A stretch of DNA of 64,000 bases from Microcaldota archaeon (GTDB lineage Archaea > Micrarchaeota > Micrarchaeia > Anstonellales > JAGGVH01), in the NCBI GenBank assembly GCA_020854835.1, contig JAHKLX010000015.1:62001-126000 (forward strand), written 5' to 3'. Below the pieces are notes generated by a model, which was given only the letters and a program-made list of their open reading frames with translations, ran no database searches and was not told the DNA's origin. The position numbers were made by a program, and so were the translations under genes. This document shows positions 33,240 through 42,666 of this stretch, in pieces (the stretch's first letter is position 1; the number at the start of each line of letters is the position of its first letter).

Positions 33240-35585
33240 ATGGATGCAGAAAATATGAAACATATATACTGGTTTAAGGAACTCAATAAGAACAGTCTGC
33301 CGATTGCAGGGGGTAAAGGCGCCAATTTAGGCGAAATGTTCAATTCCAATTTTCCAATACCCAATGGCTTTGTAACTTCTTCAAATGCATATTATGAATT
33401 TATCAGATACAATCGTATTGATAGAATTATTGAGGAAGAAACCCGAGATTTAGATGAAGAAAACACTGCAGATTTGAATAGGGTTTCTATGACTGTTAAA
33501 AATGCAATTCTCCGTGGAGAAATACCTGAAAGTATAAGGAGAGCAATAATTGAAGCATACAATAATTTGGGTGCTGATACATATGTGGCAGTCAGATCGA
33601 GCGCAACTGCAGAAGATCTTCCTACTGCAAGTTTTGCAGGCCAACAAGCAACTTTTTTAAATGTTTCAGGTGCGCTGGATGTAGTGCAGGCAGTTAAAGA
33701 ATGTTGGGCATCACTCTTTGAGCCAAGATCTATTTATTACAGGATTCAAAATAACTTTGGACATACAAATGTGGCAATTGCTGCTGTTGTCCAGCTTATG
33801 GTTGAATCAGAAGTTTCAGGTATTATGTTTACTGTTGAGCCAGTAAATGAAGATTATGATTCAATTTCTATAGAATCGGGTTATGGTCTTGGTGAAGCAA
33901 TAGTTTCTGGTTCAGTAACTCCAGACCGTTATATAGTTGATAAAAAAACATTCCAAATAACAGGCAAGGAAATAGTTACACAAACTTGGAAAATTGCAAT
34001 GGTTCGAGGACGAAACGAGGAGGTTCCAATAGCAGAAGATGTTCAGGGTTTACAAAAACTTTCGGATGATAAAATTATTGAACTAGCTAAAATGGGTAAA
34101 TTTATTGAAGATCATTACAAAAGTCCGCAAGATATAGAATGGGCGTATGCGCATGGACGATTGTATATACTGCAATCAAGGCCCATAACAACTTTAAAAG
34201 AAAAAAATTCTTCCATGATGGTCCAATCAGAAGATTCTTCTGGAGATTCTCCAGGTCAAATATCTGTTTCTGAGTCTAAGATATTAACACGAGGATTGCC
34301 AGCATCTCCTGGAGTTGCAAAAGGAGTTGTAAGACTAATCCCTACAAAAGAAGATATACATAACGTTCAAAAAGGAGATATTCTGGTTACTAACATGACC
34401 ACGCCCGATTTTGTTCCTGCTATGAAAAAAGCAGCAGCAATTGTTACAAATGCAGGGGGTGCAACATGCCATGCTGCAATTGTTTCGAGAGAGTTGGGTA
34501 TTCCTTGTATCGTCGGTACTCAAAATGTCACTGAAGTTTTAGAGGATGGAATGTTTGTAACTGTAGATGCAAAGAGAGGGGTTGTTTATGAAGGAGACGT
34601 TGCATTAGTCGAAAAGAAAATAATACCTGAAGAGGAAAAGGTTCACGCAATCCATTTAGCCTCTCCAATCACAGGAACTAAAATTTATGTCAATATAGCA
34701 ACTCCTTCTATTGCTGAAAAAATTTCCCATTTACCTATTGATGGCGTCGGATTGCTCAGAGCAGAATTTATGATAAATGATATGGGAAAGCATCCTAAAA
34801 AGTTTTTAGAAGAAGGAAAAAGAGAAGAATTTGTGAATAAATTGGCAGAGGGGTTGAGACATATTTCTGCGTTATTTTATCCAAGGCCCGTTGTTTATAG
34901 GGCAACCGATTTCAAAACAAATGAGTACAGAGGTTTGGAAGGTGGCGATAAATACGAAGGTGAAGAAGAAAATCCAATGATGGGGTATAGGGGTGCAGTA
35001 AGATATATGATGGATCCAGAAGTTTTTGAAATGGAATTGGATGCTATCAAAAAAGTTCGTGAAAGTTACAGGCTAAAAAATCTTTGGCTTATGATACCTT
35101 TTGTTAGAAGGGTTGGGGAACTAAAAGCAGTTAAAGATATCCTGCACAAAAACAATCTTTATCGTACAAAAGATTTCAAACTTTGGATTATGGTTGAAGT
35201 TCCATCAACAGTTTTGCTTTTAGACAAATTTATTGATATCGGCATCGATGGAGTTTCAATAGGGAGTAATGATTTAACCCAACTCATTCTTGGTGTTGAT
35301 AGAGACAACGCGAAGATATCTCATGAATTCGACGAGAGAAATGAAGCAGTTTTAAAAGCAATACGCGAGGTTATTGAAACATCTAACAGACGCGGAATAA
35401 CGGTTTCAGTCTGCGGGCAAGCACCAAGTGTATATCCTGAATTTGCAGAAAAGCTTGTTGAATATGGTGTAACAAGTATGTCAGTAAATCCAGATGTCGT
35501 TGAGTCAGTAAGAACAACTGTTGCAGGCTACGAAAGAAAATTACTTTTAAATTCTGCAAGAAAAATAATTAGGGAAGAAAAATGA
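33240..35585 (+). CDS. ppsA: Phosphoenolpyruvate synthase
   Basis: A 781-aa enzyme making PEP from pyruvate and ATP (pyruvate, water dikinase). The N-terminal ATP-grasp domain starts AGGKGANLGEM near residue 22, with VRSSATAEDLPTASFAGQQ near 117. The phosphohistidine swivel motif GGATCHAAIVSRELGIPC is near 405. The C-terminal PEP domain includes SIGSNDLTQLILGVDRDN near 675 and the catalytic Cys in VSVCGQAPS near 723. GGTGG precedes the ATG. It enables gluconeogenesis, in line with the PGI/PMI gene nearby. The stop overlaps the next gene by 4 bp. Confidence 0.96.
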   Translation: MDAENMKHIYWFKELNKNSLPIAGGKGANLGEMFNSNFPIPNGFVTSSNAYYEFIRYNRIDRIIEEETRDLDEENTADLNRVSMTVKNAILRGEIPESIRRAIIEAYNNLGADTYVAVRSSATAEDLPTASFAGQQATFLNVSGALDVVQAVKECWASLFEPRSIYYRIQNNFGHTNVAIAAVVQLMVESEVSGIMFTVEPVNEDYDSISIESGYGLGEAIVSGSVTPDRYIVDKKTFQITGKEIVTQTWKIAMVRGRNEEVPIAEDVQGLQKLSDDKIIELAKMGKFIEDHYKSPQDIEWAYAHGRLYILQSRPITTLKEKNSSMMVQSEDSSGDSPGQISVSESKILTRGLPASPGVAKGVVRLIPTKEDIHNVQKGDILVTNMTTPDFVPAMKKAAAIVTNAGGATCHAAIVSRELGIPCIVGTQNVTEVLEDGMFVTVDAKRGVVYEGDVALVEKKIIPEEEKVHAIHLASPITGTKIYVNIATPSIAEKISHLPIDGVGLLRAEFMINDMGKHPKKFLEEGKREEFVNKLAEGLRHISALFYPRPVVYRATDFKTNEYRGLEGGDKYEGEEENPMMGYRGAVRYMMDPEVFEMELDAIKKVRESYRLKNLWLMIPFVRRVGELKAVKDILHKNNLYRTKDFKLWIMVEVPSTVLLLDKFIDIGIDGVSIGSNDLTQLILGVDRDNAKISHEFDERNEAVLKAIREVIETSNRRGITVSVCGQAPSVYPEFAEKLVEYGVTSMSVNPDVVESVRTTVAGYERKLLLNSARKIIREEK

Positions 35586-36292
35586 AAAAATTTCTTTCTT
35601 TTTTTCTTATTTTAGTTTTGTTTTACGGATGTTGTGATAAACTCATTCCTCCTCTTGATCCTCCTGATGAAGAATTAATATATGAAAATTGTTACCTCTA
35701 TGATTCGAATAAAGATTATTCTGAAGAATTTTGCGATTATTTTTTTCCAGAAGATTTTGGTTTGAAAGGCTGTGACAAGGAATTTCAAACACTAACAAAC
35801 CCTCCTGTAAAAATGTGCAATATTCCATGCGGTTTTGCAGGAGGAGATGTATTTATCAAAAGCGCGTTTTTAACTTATCATAAAGATGACGAATATATTT
35901 GTGAACTTAATCAAGAAAATACTTTCAAATTATTTGGACCACTAACAGAAAAAAATGTTTTTGATTATTTAAGATTTAGATATTTAAGAGGTTATTCCCA
36001 ATATGACAGGGACGTTACACTTTCGATGGATCTACCAAACATATCTTCATACGAGGATTGTGATCCTGAAAAAGAATTATGGGAGCAGGAAGAATGTAAA
36101 TTATTTGCTCCTGTGGAGACCAAAGGAACAATAGTGAAAAACGGTGATATTTTGGAAGTCAACGTATTTATGGAAACAGATTCTGGCGATGCAGGAATTT
36201 TTTACATGAATTATTTAGTAAATACCTCTAATGGAGAAGTCTCACTAAAAAACTATACAAAAATAATATATCTTTTACAAATAATGTATTAG
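35582..36292 (+). CDS. Cys-rich lipoprotein
   Basis: A 236-aa secreted protein with a signal peptide ending at lipobox Cys17 (FYGCC). It has many further Cys residues (about residues 34-80 and 157-166), suggesting disulfides in an extracellular domain. Translation is coupled to ppsA by ATGA overlap, an odd pairing for a metabolic enzyme, so co-transcription may be incidental. No known domain is recognised. It converges on the PGI/PMI gene with a 4-bp overlap. Confidence 0.68.
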   Translation: MKKFLSFFLILVLFYGCCDKLIPPLDPPDEELIYENCYLYDSNKDYSEEFCDYFFPEDFGLKGCDKEFQTLTNPPVKMCNIPCGFAGGDVFIKSAFLTYHKDDEYICELNQENTFKLFGPLTEKNVFDYLRFRYLRGYSQYDRDVTLSMDLPNISSYEDCDPEKELWEQEECKLFAPVETKGTIVKNGDILEVNVFMETDSGDAGIFYMNYLVNTSNGEVSLKNYTKIIYLLQIMY

Positions 36293-37113
36293 TTTAATGC
36301 ATCTTTAAATTTTTTAATAAAGGGTGTGGGAATTCTATTTATTTTTAATTCATCTGCAAGTTTAATCGTGGCTTGATCTCCTAACATTATCGCATAAAGC
36401 ATTTTATCAAAAACAGTTCTGCCTTTCAGTTGAAAATCATATGCTTTAACACCAACTGCTTTTTTCCATGCTTCAACAAACTCATCATTGTCTCCTGCAT
36501 TCAATATTATATGTGAGTAATCCTTTTGATTTTTAGCTTCTATTTCATTATGTGAAAGTTCATTAAAATAGTTTGAAAAAGCATGTTTTTTCAGATTTTC
36601 ATTAACTTGTGTTTTTAATCTATATGCTGCAGGATATATCTTCTCAGATGAAGAATATATTAGAGGACTCTTCTTTAAAGCATCTGCCATTTTTTTAATA
36701 TTGATTTGATCTGGATTTTTTATTTCAGGAAATTCAGGAAGTTCTGCAAACTCTGAAACAAGGCCATAAATTGCCTTTAGTATTATATAAAATGCATCTC
36801 GAGGCACATAACCTTTTGGCAAAGGAATAAATCTGTCTCTATTTTCAACAGCGTAATTCAATAAATATCCTCCTGATGTTACTAGGGTGTGAGGCTTTTT
36901 TTTGATTTGCTTAAAAGCAGTTATTGTTTCTTTTGTATTTCCTGAATAACTAGTGACAACAAAATGAGAGTTGTTTAAATATGTTTTAGGTATCTCTTGA
37001 GTATGAAAAGAATAGGCTTCTATTCCGATATTCTGCAAATAGCAGGATAAAACATCTCCTCCTATTCCGCTGCCCCCCATTCCGATAAAAACCCATCTCA
37101 TAAGATCAACCAT
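36289..37113 (-). CDS. Bifunctional phosphoglucose/phosphomannose isomerase (SIS domain)
   Basis: A SIS-domain sugar isomerase of about 274 aa interconverting fructose-6-P with glucose-6-P and mannose-6-P. The N-terminal SIS motif is IGMGGSGIGGD, SYSGNTKET follows near residue 55, and the second-domain active-site blocks NYFNELSHNE near 180 and DEFVEAW near 206 match the archaeal PGI/PMI family. The sequence before the first motif is unusually short. Candidate starts are ATG 37113, ATG 37101 or TTG 37152; the TATA position near 37170 favours 37113. Confidence 0.82.
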   Translation of the reverse strand: MVDLMRWVFIGMGGSGIGGDVLSCYLQNIGIEAYSFHTQEIPKTYLNNSHFVVTSYSGNTKETITAFKQIKKKPHTLVTSGGYLLNYAVENRDRFIPLPKGYVPRDAFYIILKAIYGLVSEFAELPEFPEIKNPDQINIKKMADALKKSPLIYSSSEKIYPAAYRLKTQVNENLKKHAFSNYFNELSHNEIEAKNQKDYSHIILNAGDNDEFVEAWKKAVGVKAYDFQLKGRTVFDKMLYAIMLGDQATIKLADELKINRIPTPFIKKFKDALN

Positions 37114-37196
37114 ATTTTTGCTACCAAGGCTCGTATTATCTTTTGTTTTCAAAACAAACTATATGCTTATAAAAGTTTAGTTTATAATTTTTTAAT

Positions 37197-37283
37197 ATGG
37201 TTGATCGCATAATATTATTAACTATCATAATTTTATTAATTATTTTTATAGTTTATGTGTTAACACGCAACAATCAAAAATAG
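37197..37283 (+). CDS. 28-aa single-TM micropeptide
   Basis: ATG to TAG encodes 28 residues: a charged MVDR start, a hydrophobic Ile/Leu helix and a polar TRNNQK end, the layout of a single-pass small membrane protein. A palindromic TTATAA is centred about 26 bp upstream, the exact spacing of a leaderless start. The asnS SD (AGGTG) overlaps its stop codon. It could instead be an asnS leader; promoter spacing and coding character favour translation. Confidence 0.5.
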   Translation: MVDRIILLTIIILLIIFIVYVLTRNNQK

Positions 37284-37291
37284 GTGTTTTT

Positions 37292-38590
37292 ATGGATGGA
37301 TTTAGTTCTATAGCTGATTTAGCTAAATTAAAAGAAGGAGAAGTTAAAATAAGGGGCTGGGTTTATCGCCAGAGAGGTTCAGATAAATTTAAATTTATTT
37401 TAATTAGGGATCCAACAGGTGTTGTTCAAACAATTATAACCAAAGAGGAAGTCAATGAAAATGTTTGGGAAACTGCGGGAAAATTATATATTGAAAGTTC
37501 TGTTATTGTAAAGGGAAAAATTAAACCTGATGAACGTGCACCAGGCGGCGTAGAGATACAGGTTACTGGGTTAGAACCTGTTAGTATAGGCGAACCATAT
37601 CGTTTACAAAAAGATTTTTCAACAGAGTTTCTATTGGATCAAAGACATTTGTGGTTGAGATCTCAAAAAATGAAACAGATAATGAAAGTACGTCATCATT
37701 TGACAATTTATTTAAATGAATTTTTTGATAATAAAGGTTTTTATCAAGTCGTTCCGCCTATCATTGTTAAAAATGCCTGTGAGGGTGGCTCGCAACTTTT
37801 TGAAATGAAATATTTCAATGAAAAAGCATATTTGAGTGAGAGCGGTCAGATGTATGGAGAATCTTTGATATTTTCATTGGGTAAAATTTATGTCTGGGCG
37901 CCCTCATTCCGTGCTGAGAAATCTAGGACAGTGCGCCATTTGGCCGAATACTGGCATCTTGAGCCGGAAATGGCCTGGTATTCTCACGAGGACAACATGA
38001 AGCTCCAAGAGGAGATGCTTGAGTTTGTTGTGCAGAAACTTATCAAAGAACATGAGGATTTGTTGGTTGCACTGGGTAGGGACGTTGATGTGCTAAGACA
38101 TGTTAAAGGTCCATTCCCCAGAATAACTTATGACCAGATGGTTGAGAAACTGCAAGATTTGGATGTTAAATTTGAATGGGGTCAAGATCCTGGCGCAGAT
38201 GAAGAAAAGGCTTTAACCGCAGACATGAAAGTTCCTTTAATTGTTGAGAAATATCCTGCAGGTATGAAAGCGTTTTACATGCGCAGAGATCCTAAAAACC
38301 CTGAATATATGTTGAATGATGATATGCTTGCCCCTGAAGGTCACGGTGAAATAATCGGGGGTTCTGAAAGAATTTGGGAATTAGATGAACTTTTGGAAGC
38401 AATGAAAAAGGCAAAGCTTGATCCAAATGATCCTTCATACAGCTGGTATGTTGATCTAAGGAGATTTGGTGCAGTTCCTCACAGTGGTTTTGGCCTTGGT
38501 ATGGAGCGCCTGTTGAAATGGGTGCTTAACCTTGATCACATACGTGATGCGATACCGTACCCGCGAGTGATAAACAGAGTTTATCCTTAA
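37292..38590 (+). CDS. asnS: Asparaginyl-tRNA synthetase
   Basis: A 432-aa class IIb synthetase. The N-terminal anticodon-binding OB domain (residues 1-105, KIRGWVYRQRG) precedes the catalytic core, with motif 2 as SFRAEKSRTVRHLAEYWHLEPE near residue 210 and motif 3 as GFGLGMERLLKWVL near 404. The RAEKSRT sequence and the CEGGSQLFEMKYF block near 164 are typical of AsnRS rather than AspRS. Direct AsnRS charging would make the amidotransferase route unnecessary for Asn. An AGGTG SD precedes the ATG. Confidence 0.9.
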   Translation: MDGFSSIADLAKLKEGEVKIRGWVYRQRGSDKFKFILIRDPTGVVQTIITKEEVNENVWETAGKLYIESSVIVKGKIKPDERAPGGVEIQVTGLEPVSIGEPYRLQKDFSTEFLLDQRHLWLRSQKMKQIMKVRHHLTIYLNEFFDNKGFYQVVPPIIVKNACEGGSQLFEMKYFNEKAYLSESGQMYGESLIFSLGKIYVWAPSFRAEKSRTVRHLAEYWHLEPEMAWYSHEDNMKLQEEMLEFVVQKLIKEHEDLLVALGRDVDVLRHVKGPFPRITYDQMVEKLQDLDVKFEWGQDPGADEEKALTADMKVPLIVEKYPAGMKAFYMRRDPKNPEYMLNDDMLAPEGHGEIIGGSERIWELDELLEAMKKAKLDPNDPSYSWYVDLRRFGAVPHSGFGLGMERLLKWVLNLDHIRDAIPYPRVINRVYP

Positions 38591-38696
38591 ATTTTATTGT
38601 TATTTTTTTAACTAATTCTACTTAATTTCTTAGTTTGGACTTCATAGACTCACATAAGATAAATACAATACTGTTTAGCTCTCCGAAAGTTTTATA

Positions 38697-39071
38697 ATGA
38701 TTCAAAGAATTATTACTTTCATGAGAAAACCATTTAAGAAACATTTGAATGCAATTGATATAGAAAGTGCGCACGGCGGGAGTGGAAGAAGACAATTGCT
38801 GCTATCAAAAAATGATTTTATTTCATCTCAAATGGAAGCAATGACAAAAGGGTTTCTTGCCCCGAAAGGTGTTTTTGATTGGCACGCACATAAAGATGTT
38901 GATGAATTTTTCCTTGTTACAAAAGGAATAGGTTTAATTCAATTTGAAGATGGGACTGAAATGAATTATGCTAAAGACGACTTAATCTATATTCCTTCAA
39001 ACATAAAACACAGAATTGAAAATACTGGAGAAGAAGAAAGCGAATTCTTTTTTGTAAGATTAAATTCCTGA
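38697..39071 (+). CDS. Cupin-domain protein
   Basis: A 124-aa single cupin. Motif 1 is DWHAHKDVDEFFLVTKG near residues 61-77, supplying two His and one Glu for metal binding. Motif 2 is DLIYIPSNIKHRIENTG near 101, with the third His. An intact metal site suggests a small dioxygenase, isomerase or sensor. It stands alone between asnS and the SDR gene. The start at 38697 follows a TTTTATAA-like stretch immediately upstream; the ATG at 38721 is an alternative. Confidence 0.85.
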   Translation: MIQRIITFMRKPFKKHLNAIDIESAHGGSGRRQLLLSKNDFISSQMEAMTKGFLAPKGVFDWHAHKDVDEFFLVTKGIGLIQFEDGTEMNYAKDDLIYIPSNIKHRIENTGEEESEFFFVRLNS

Positions 39072-39251
39072 AGGGGTCTGTGTGTCTTAATCTTCAGATA
39101 ATGTAATGGCAGAATAGTAATTCAACCGTTCCAAAACTTTTTATTTTTTTAACCCTGTAAAACTTTTTTTAATTACGAACATGTATCAAATTTGGGCTTT
39201 GGTTTGTATATTAGGAAAGGTTATAAATATTGGTCAGTTATTTGTATCCTT

Positions 39252-40010
39252 ATGAAGCTAAAAAATAAAATCGCAATTATTACTGGTGCAAGCAGAGGCA
39301 TAGGAAAATCTACTGCATTACTTTTTGCCAAAGAAGGAGCAAGAGTTGCAGTTAATTATCATATTTCTGATATAGAACCAAATGCAGAAGAAAATGCTTT
39401 TTCCATTGTTGACGAAATCAAAAAAATTGGTTCTGATGCAATAGCAATCGGATGTGATGTTTCTAAAGAAAATGATGTTAAAGAAATGGTCCAAAAAACA
39501 ATTGATGCCTTTGGAAAAATTGATATCTTGGTCAATAATGCTGGAGTTGTTTTTGATGTTCCATTATTTGAGAAAACGGTTGAACAATGGGAACAAACTT
39601 TAAATGTTAATTTAATCGGGACATTTCTTTGCAGTAAATATGCTTCTGAACAAATGCTGAAAAATGGGAACGGGAAAATAATCAATATTTCATCAACAAA
39701 CGGGATTAATTCATTTAGTCCCGAATCTGCAGATTATGATGCTTCAAAAGCAGGAATAATAAATTTAACTTATAATCTGGCAAAAGAACTTGCCCCACAA
39801 ATTCAAGTGAATTCAGTTGCTCCAGGTTGGGTTGACACTGATATGAATAAATATTTGCCAAAAGATTTTGTTGATGAGGAAATTAAAAAAATCTATTTGA
39901 AAAGGTTTGCCAAGCCAGAAGAAATTGCAAAAGCTATATTATTTTTAGCTTCTGATGATGCAAGTTATATTACTGGAAGTATTCTAAAAGTTGATGGCGG
40001 ATATGATTAA
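39252..40010 (+). CDS. Short-chain dehydrogenase/reductase (FabG-like)
   Basis: A 252-aa classical SDR. The NAD(P)-binding TGASRGIG is near residue 11, NNAG near 94, catalytic Ser near 146 (NISSTNG) and YDASK near 160. The C-terminal KVDGGYD ending is typical of 3-oxoacyl-ACP reductase-like members. The ATG at 39252 was chosen because TTATAAAT lies about 26 bp upstream and homologues start here. The substrate is unknown. Confidence 0.88.
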   Translation: MKLKNKIAIITGASRGIGKSTALLFAKEGARVAVNYHISDIEPNAEENAFSIVDEIKKIGSDAIAIGCDVSKENDVKEMVQKTIDAFGKIDILVNNAGVVFDVPLFEKTVEQWEQTLNVNLIGTFLCSKYASEQMLKNGNGKIINISSTNGINSFSPESADYDASKAGIINLTYNLAKELAPQIQVNSVAPGWVDTDMNKYLPKDFVDEEIKKIYLKRFAKPEEIAKAILFLASDDASYITGSILKVDGGYD

Positions 40011-40126
40011 TTTGTGTATGGTGATAGTTTGGACCTACCTAAATTTTTCTCCCCCCAAACCATAAATTTTTTTATGCATTCTTAACTTTTAGAAACAATT
40101 AAAAACAACACACCCATATACTGATT

Positions 40127-41053
40127 ATGAAGAAATTCAAAAGGATTGTTCTGTATGATTTAAAACAAAAACCAATTGAGAAAGAGTTTATTGATAATTT
40201 AAAACAGTTTGCAGAATCTGTGAAAATTGTTTTTGCAGAAGGAGAGTATTTAAAAGTTTTAAAAACATCTGATTTAGAAGGTGCAGATGCCTTGATAACC
40301 CGTCTTTTTGATTATTATGATTCAAAAATATTTGAAAACTCAAATTTGAAGTATATTGGGGCAATGCATACCGATGTTTCACATTTTGATTTGAGAATTT
40401 TAAATGAGAAAGGAATCGTTCTAACCAATATACCTGGTTACGCAACCGAATCTGTAGCCGAATTGACAATTTCTGCTTTGTTGAATATTTCAAGACAAAC
40501 GCATGATGCAATGAACTTTGTTAAAAAAGGAAATTGGGGTTTTGAAAATTTTTTGGGTTGGGAATTGAACGGAAAAACATTGGGAATAATTGGCTTGGGG
40601 AGAATCGGAAAAAGAGTTGCAGAAATTGCTCAAGGTTTTGGAATGAATATCCTCCACTATTCAAAAGCTGAAGAGAAATCGCCTTATAAATTTGTAGAAT
40701 TAGATGAATTGTTAAAGAGAAGCGATGTTGTTTCTTTACATTGCAAGTTAACTGATGAAACTAAAAATATTTTAAATAATTCCAATTTGAAATTAATGAA
40801 AAAAGGAGCAGTTTTACTGAATTCTGCGAGAATGGAGCTTGTTGATTTGGAAACTTTATATGATCTATCTAAACAAAATAGAATTTTTGTCTGGTTTGAT
40901 GAACTTCAGGATGAAAAATGGAGAAAAAAATTCCAAAAATTAAATAATATTTACCTCACCCCTGACTATGGATGGATGACAAAAGAAGCTCAGCAGAGGG
41001 TTAGAAAACTAACATTGAACAATATTAAATCATTTTTAGAAAACAAACTCTAA
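40127..41053 (+). CDS. D-isomer 2-hydroxyacid dehydrogenase-like protein lacking the catalytic His
   Basis: A 308-aa D-2-hydroxyacid dehydrogenase fold. The Rossmann motif GIIGLGRIGKRVAE is near residue 150, and the substrate Arg lies in LNSARMELVD near 230. The usual catalytic His in the TPHxxxxT motif is Asp here (LTPDYGWMTKEA near 285). The Glu of the relay is plausible in FDELQDE. Oxidoreductase chemistry may be altered or lost. It stands alone between the SDR and flavoprotein genes. Confidence 0.82.
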   Translation: MKKFKRIVLYDLKQKPIEKEFIDNLKQFAESVKIVFAEGEYLKVLKTSDLEGADALITRLFDYYDSKIFENSNLKYIGAMHTDVSHFDLRILNEKGIVLTNIPGYATESVAELTISALLNISRQTHDAMNFVKKGNWGFENFLGWELNGKTLGIIGLGRIGKRVAEIAQGFGMNILHYSKAEEKSPYKFVELDELLKRSDVVSLHCKLTDETKNILNNSNLKLMKKGAVLLNSARMELVDLETLYDLSKQNRIFVWFDELQDEKWRKKFQKLNNIYLTPDYGWMTKEAQQRVRKLTLNNIKSFLENKL

Positions 41054-41164
41054 AAACAGATTTTTATATTTTTTAAGTTTTTATCCATTGTTTTAGTACC
41101 TTCTTTGCATAAACACTACCAAAATGGAGAAAAGTTTATATAAATAAACACCGATTAAAACTTA

Positions 41165-41695
41165 ATGAAATGTATTCTTATATCTGGTAGTCCAAGAAAA
41201 GGAAATACTGAGTTTGTTTTGTCTGAAATTTTTAAAGGTATTAAAGGAGAAAAGGAGTTTGTTCTTTTAAAAGAATTGAAATTTAACCACTGTAAGGGAT
41301 GTTGTGCTTGTTACAAAACTGGGGAGTGCGTAATTGACGATGATATGAAACTTCTATTCAACAAACTTCTTTGGGCAGATGTAATAATCTTGGGTTCTCC
41401 TTTGTATTATGGTAATGTATCTGGATTGACAAAACAGTTCATAGATCGAACAATCCCTGCTTATGAATCCAAATCACTAAAAGATAAGTATTTAATTTCT
41501 ATAGTTGTTGGGGGTGGAAAAGTAACAGTAACTGAAAAATTCCACAAACAATCAATTGAGGGGTTTATCAAGTTTAATTTGTTAAATTTGATAGGTCTTT
41601 ATAATTTTGAAGCTTTTGAGGATGATGATTTAAAGAAAGATCCAAATTCTAAAGAACAAATAAACAATATAATAAAAAATATCAATTCATTGTAA
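41165..41695 (+). CDS. Flavodoxin-like iron-sulfur flavoprotein / NADPH-FMN reductase
   Basis: A 176-aa flavodoxin fold. The FMN phosphate loop is ISGSPRKGNTEFVL near residue 6. The Cys motif C-x2-C-x2-C-x5-C within residues 40-52 resembles archaeal iron-sulfur flavoproteins, and SPLYYGNVSGLTKQFIDR near 79 contacts the flavin. It probably transfers electrons to a quinone, oxygen or metal substrate. It is leaderless, with TTTATATAAAT about 30 bp before the ATG. Confidence 0.85.
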   Translation: MKCILISGSPRKGNTEFVLSEIFKGIKGEKEFVLLKELKFNHCKGCCACYKTGECVIDDDMKLLFNKLLWADVIILGSPLYYGNVSGLTKQFIDRTIPAYESKSLKDKYLISIVVGGGKVTVTEKFHKQSIEGFIKFNLLNLIGLYNFEAFEDDDLKKDPNSKEQINNIIKNINSL

Positions 41696-41791
41696 TCGTA
41701 GGTGCGCCCGCAATTCCATTAAAAACCAATTTTCATATTTTTTTAATGTTGCACTACTGTACAACTTAAAACAGATTTTTCATTTGATAAG

Positions 41792-42202
41792 TTAATTTAT
41801 AACTTGGGAAAATCTAAGCAAATAACCATCTGGATCCATAACCAAAATTTCTCTCATTTTAATGTGTTCGTTGTCTTTTCTGTAAACATTTTTTTCAGGC
41901 CCCATCTCTATTTTCCAGTTATTTTTCTTCAAAGAGTCAACAATCCTATCCAATTCATTGGTTTCAATTTGCAAATTAATACCCCTCCCAAAAGGATACT
42001 CGCATTTTCCACTAATCCATGTTTTTTTTGTTTTATTTGTCATCTCTTGGATCATAATCTGGCTTCCATTATATGATAAAAAAACAAACTTATTTTCTGT
42101 TCTTTCATATTCTATTTTGAAATTTAGTATTTTTTCATAAAAATTCAAGCTTTTTTCTAAATTCGAAACAATTAATTCAGGTACTAATTTATTGAATTCC
42201 AT
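41792..42202 (-). CDS. Glyoxalase/bleomycin-resistance (VOC) family protein
   Basis: A 136-aa two-module VOC-fold protein. VPELIVSNLEKSLNFYEKIL near the N-terminus and ILVMDPDGYLLRFSQ at the C-terminus are the paired beta-alpha-beta-beta-beta modules. Metal ligands are not all typical (no clear N-terminal His), so it may be a binding protein rather than glyoxalase I. No SD is present. It stands alone between the flavoprotein and DUF5654 genes. Confidence 0.8.
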   Translation of the reverse strand: MEFNKLVPELIVSNLEKSLNFYEKILNFKIEYERTENKFVFLSYNGSQIMIQEMTNKTKKTWISGKCEYPFGRGINLQIETNELDRIVDSLKKNNWKIEMGPEKNVYRKDNEHIKMREILVMDPDGYLLRFSQVIN

Positions 42203-42290
42203 AATATCAGCTTCTTCTTATCAGATTATAATTCTTTCTTTTTAGCCAAAGCCTTAAAAATTCACCAACAATACTCATACGGGTGATTAT

Positions 42291-42509
42291 ATGAAAAAAG
42301 AAGTTATTGAAAAAATGGCGTTATTGATCACGACAGCCTTTGGGCTTGTGGCAGCGTTGGCTTGGAATGGAGCAATCCAGGCAATTTTTGCAGAGTTTTT
42401 CGGAGCTTCAGATACCATAATAGCTTCAATAATCTATGCAGTAATAGTTACAATAATAGCTGTTTTGGCAACCGTATGGATTGGAAAAATAGCTGAAAAA
42501 ACAAAATAA
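42291..42509 (+). CDS. DUF5654-type two-TM protein
   Basis: A 72-aa membrane protein with two hydrophobic segments (about residues 8-26 and 42-62). Trp25-Asn sits in the first segment (ALAWNGAIQAIF) and the C-terminus is basic (KIAEKTK). This matches the small archaeal DUF5654 family of unknown function. A GGGTGAT SD lies 4 nt before the ATG. Confidence 0.75.
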   Translation: MKKEVIEKMALLITTAFGLVAALAWNGAIQAIFAEFFGASDTIIASIIYAVIVTIIAVLATVWIGKIAEKTK

Positions 42510-42666
42510 TTTAATATTTATTTTTTATTTTATTTTTTTCATAACCTTTTTTAATATAAAAAGAAAAATATTAATTTAAATATTTAGGTAAAAAACACTA
42601 TTTTTTACTTAATATTGCATTTTTTTTAATCACAAATTTATAAATCAAGAAACCATATCCTATAAC

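Noticed and set aside
37113-37152. TTG start at 37152 for the PGI/PMI gene
   Set aside because: It would lie only about 18 bp from the TATA element, too close for a start codon, and no SD precedes it. A shorter start with a leader fits better, though the short N-terminus remains odd.
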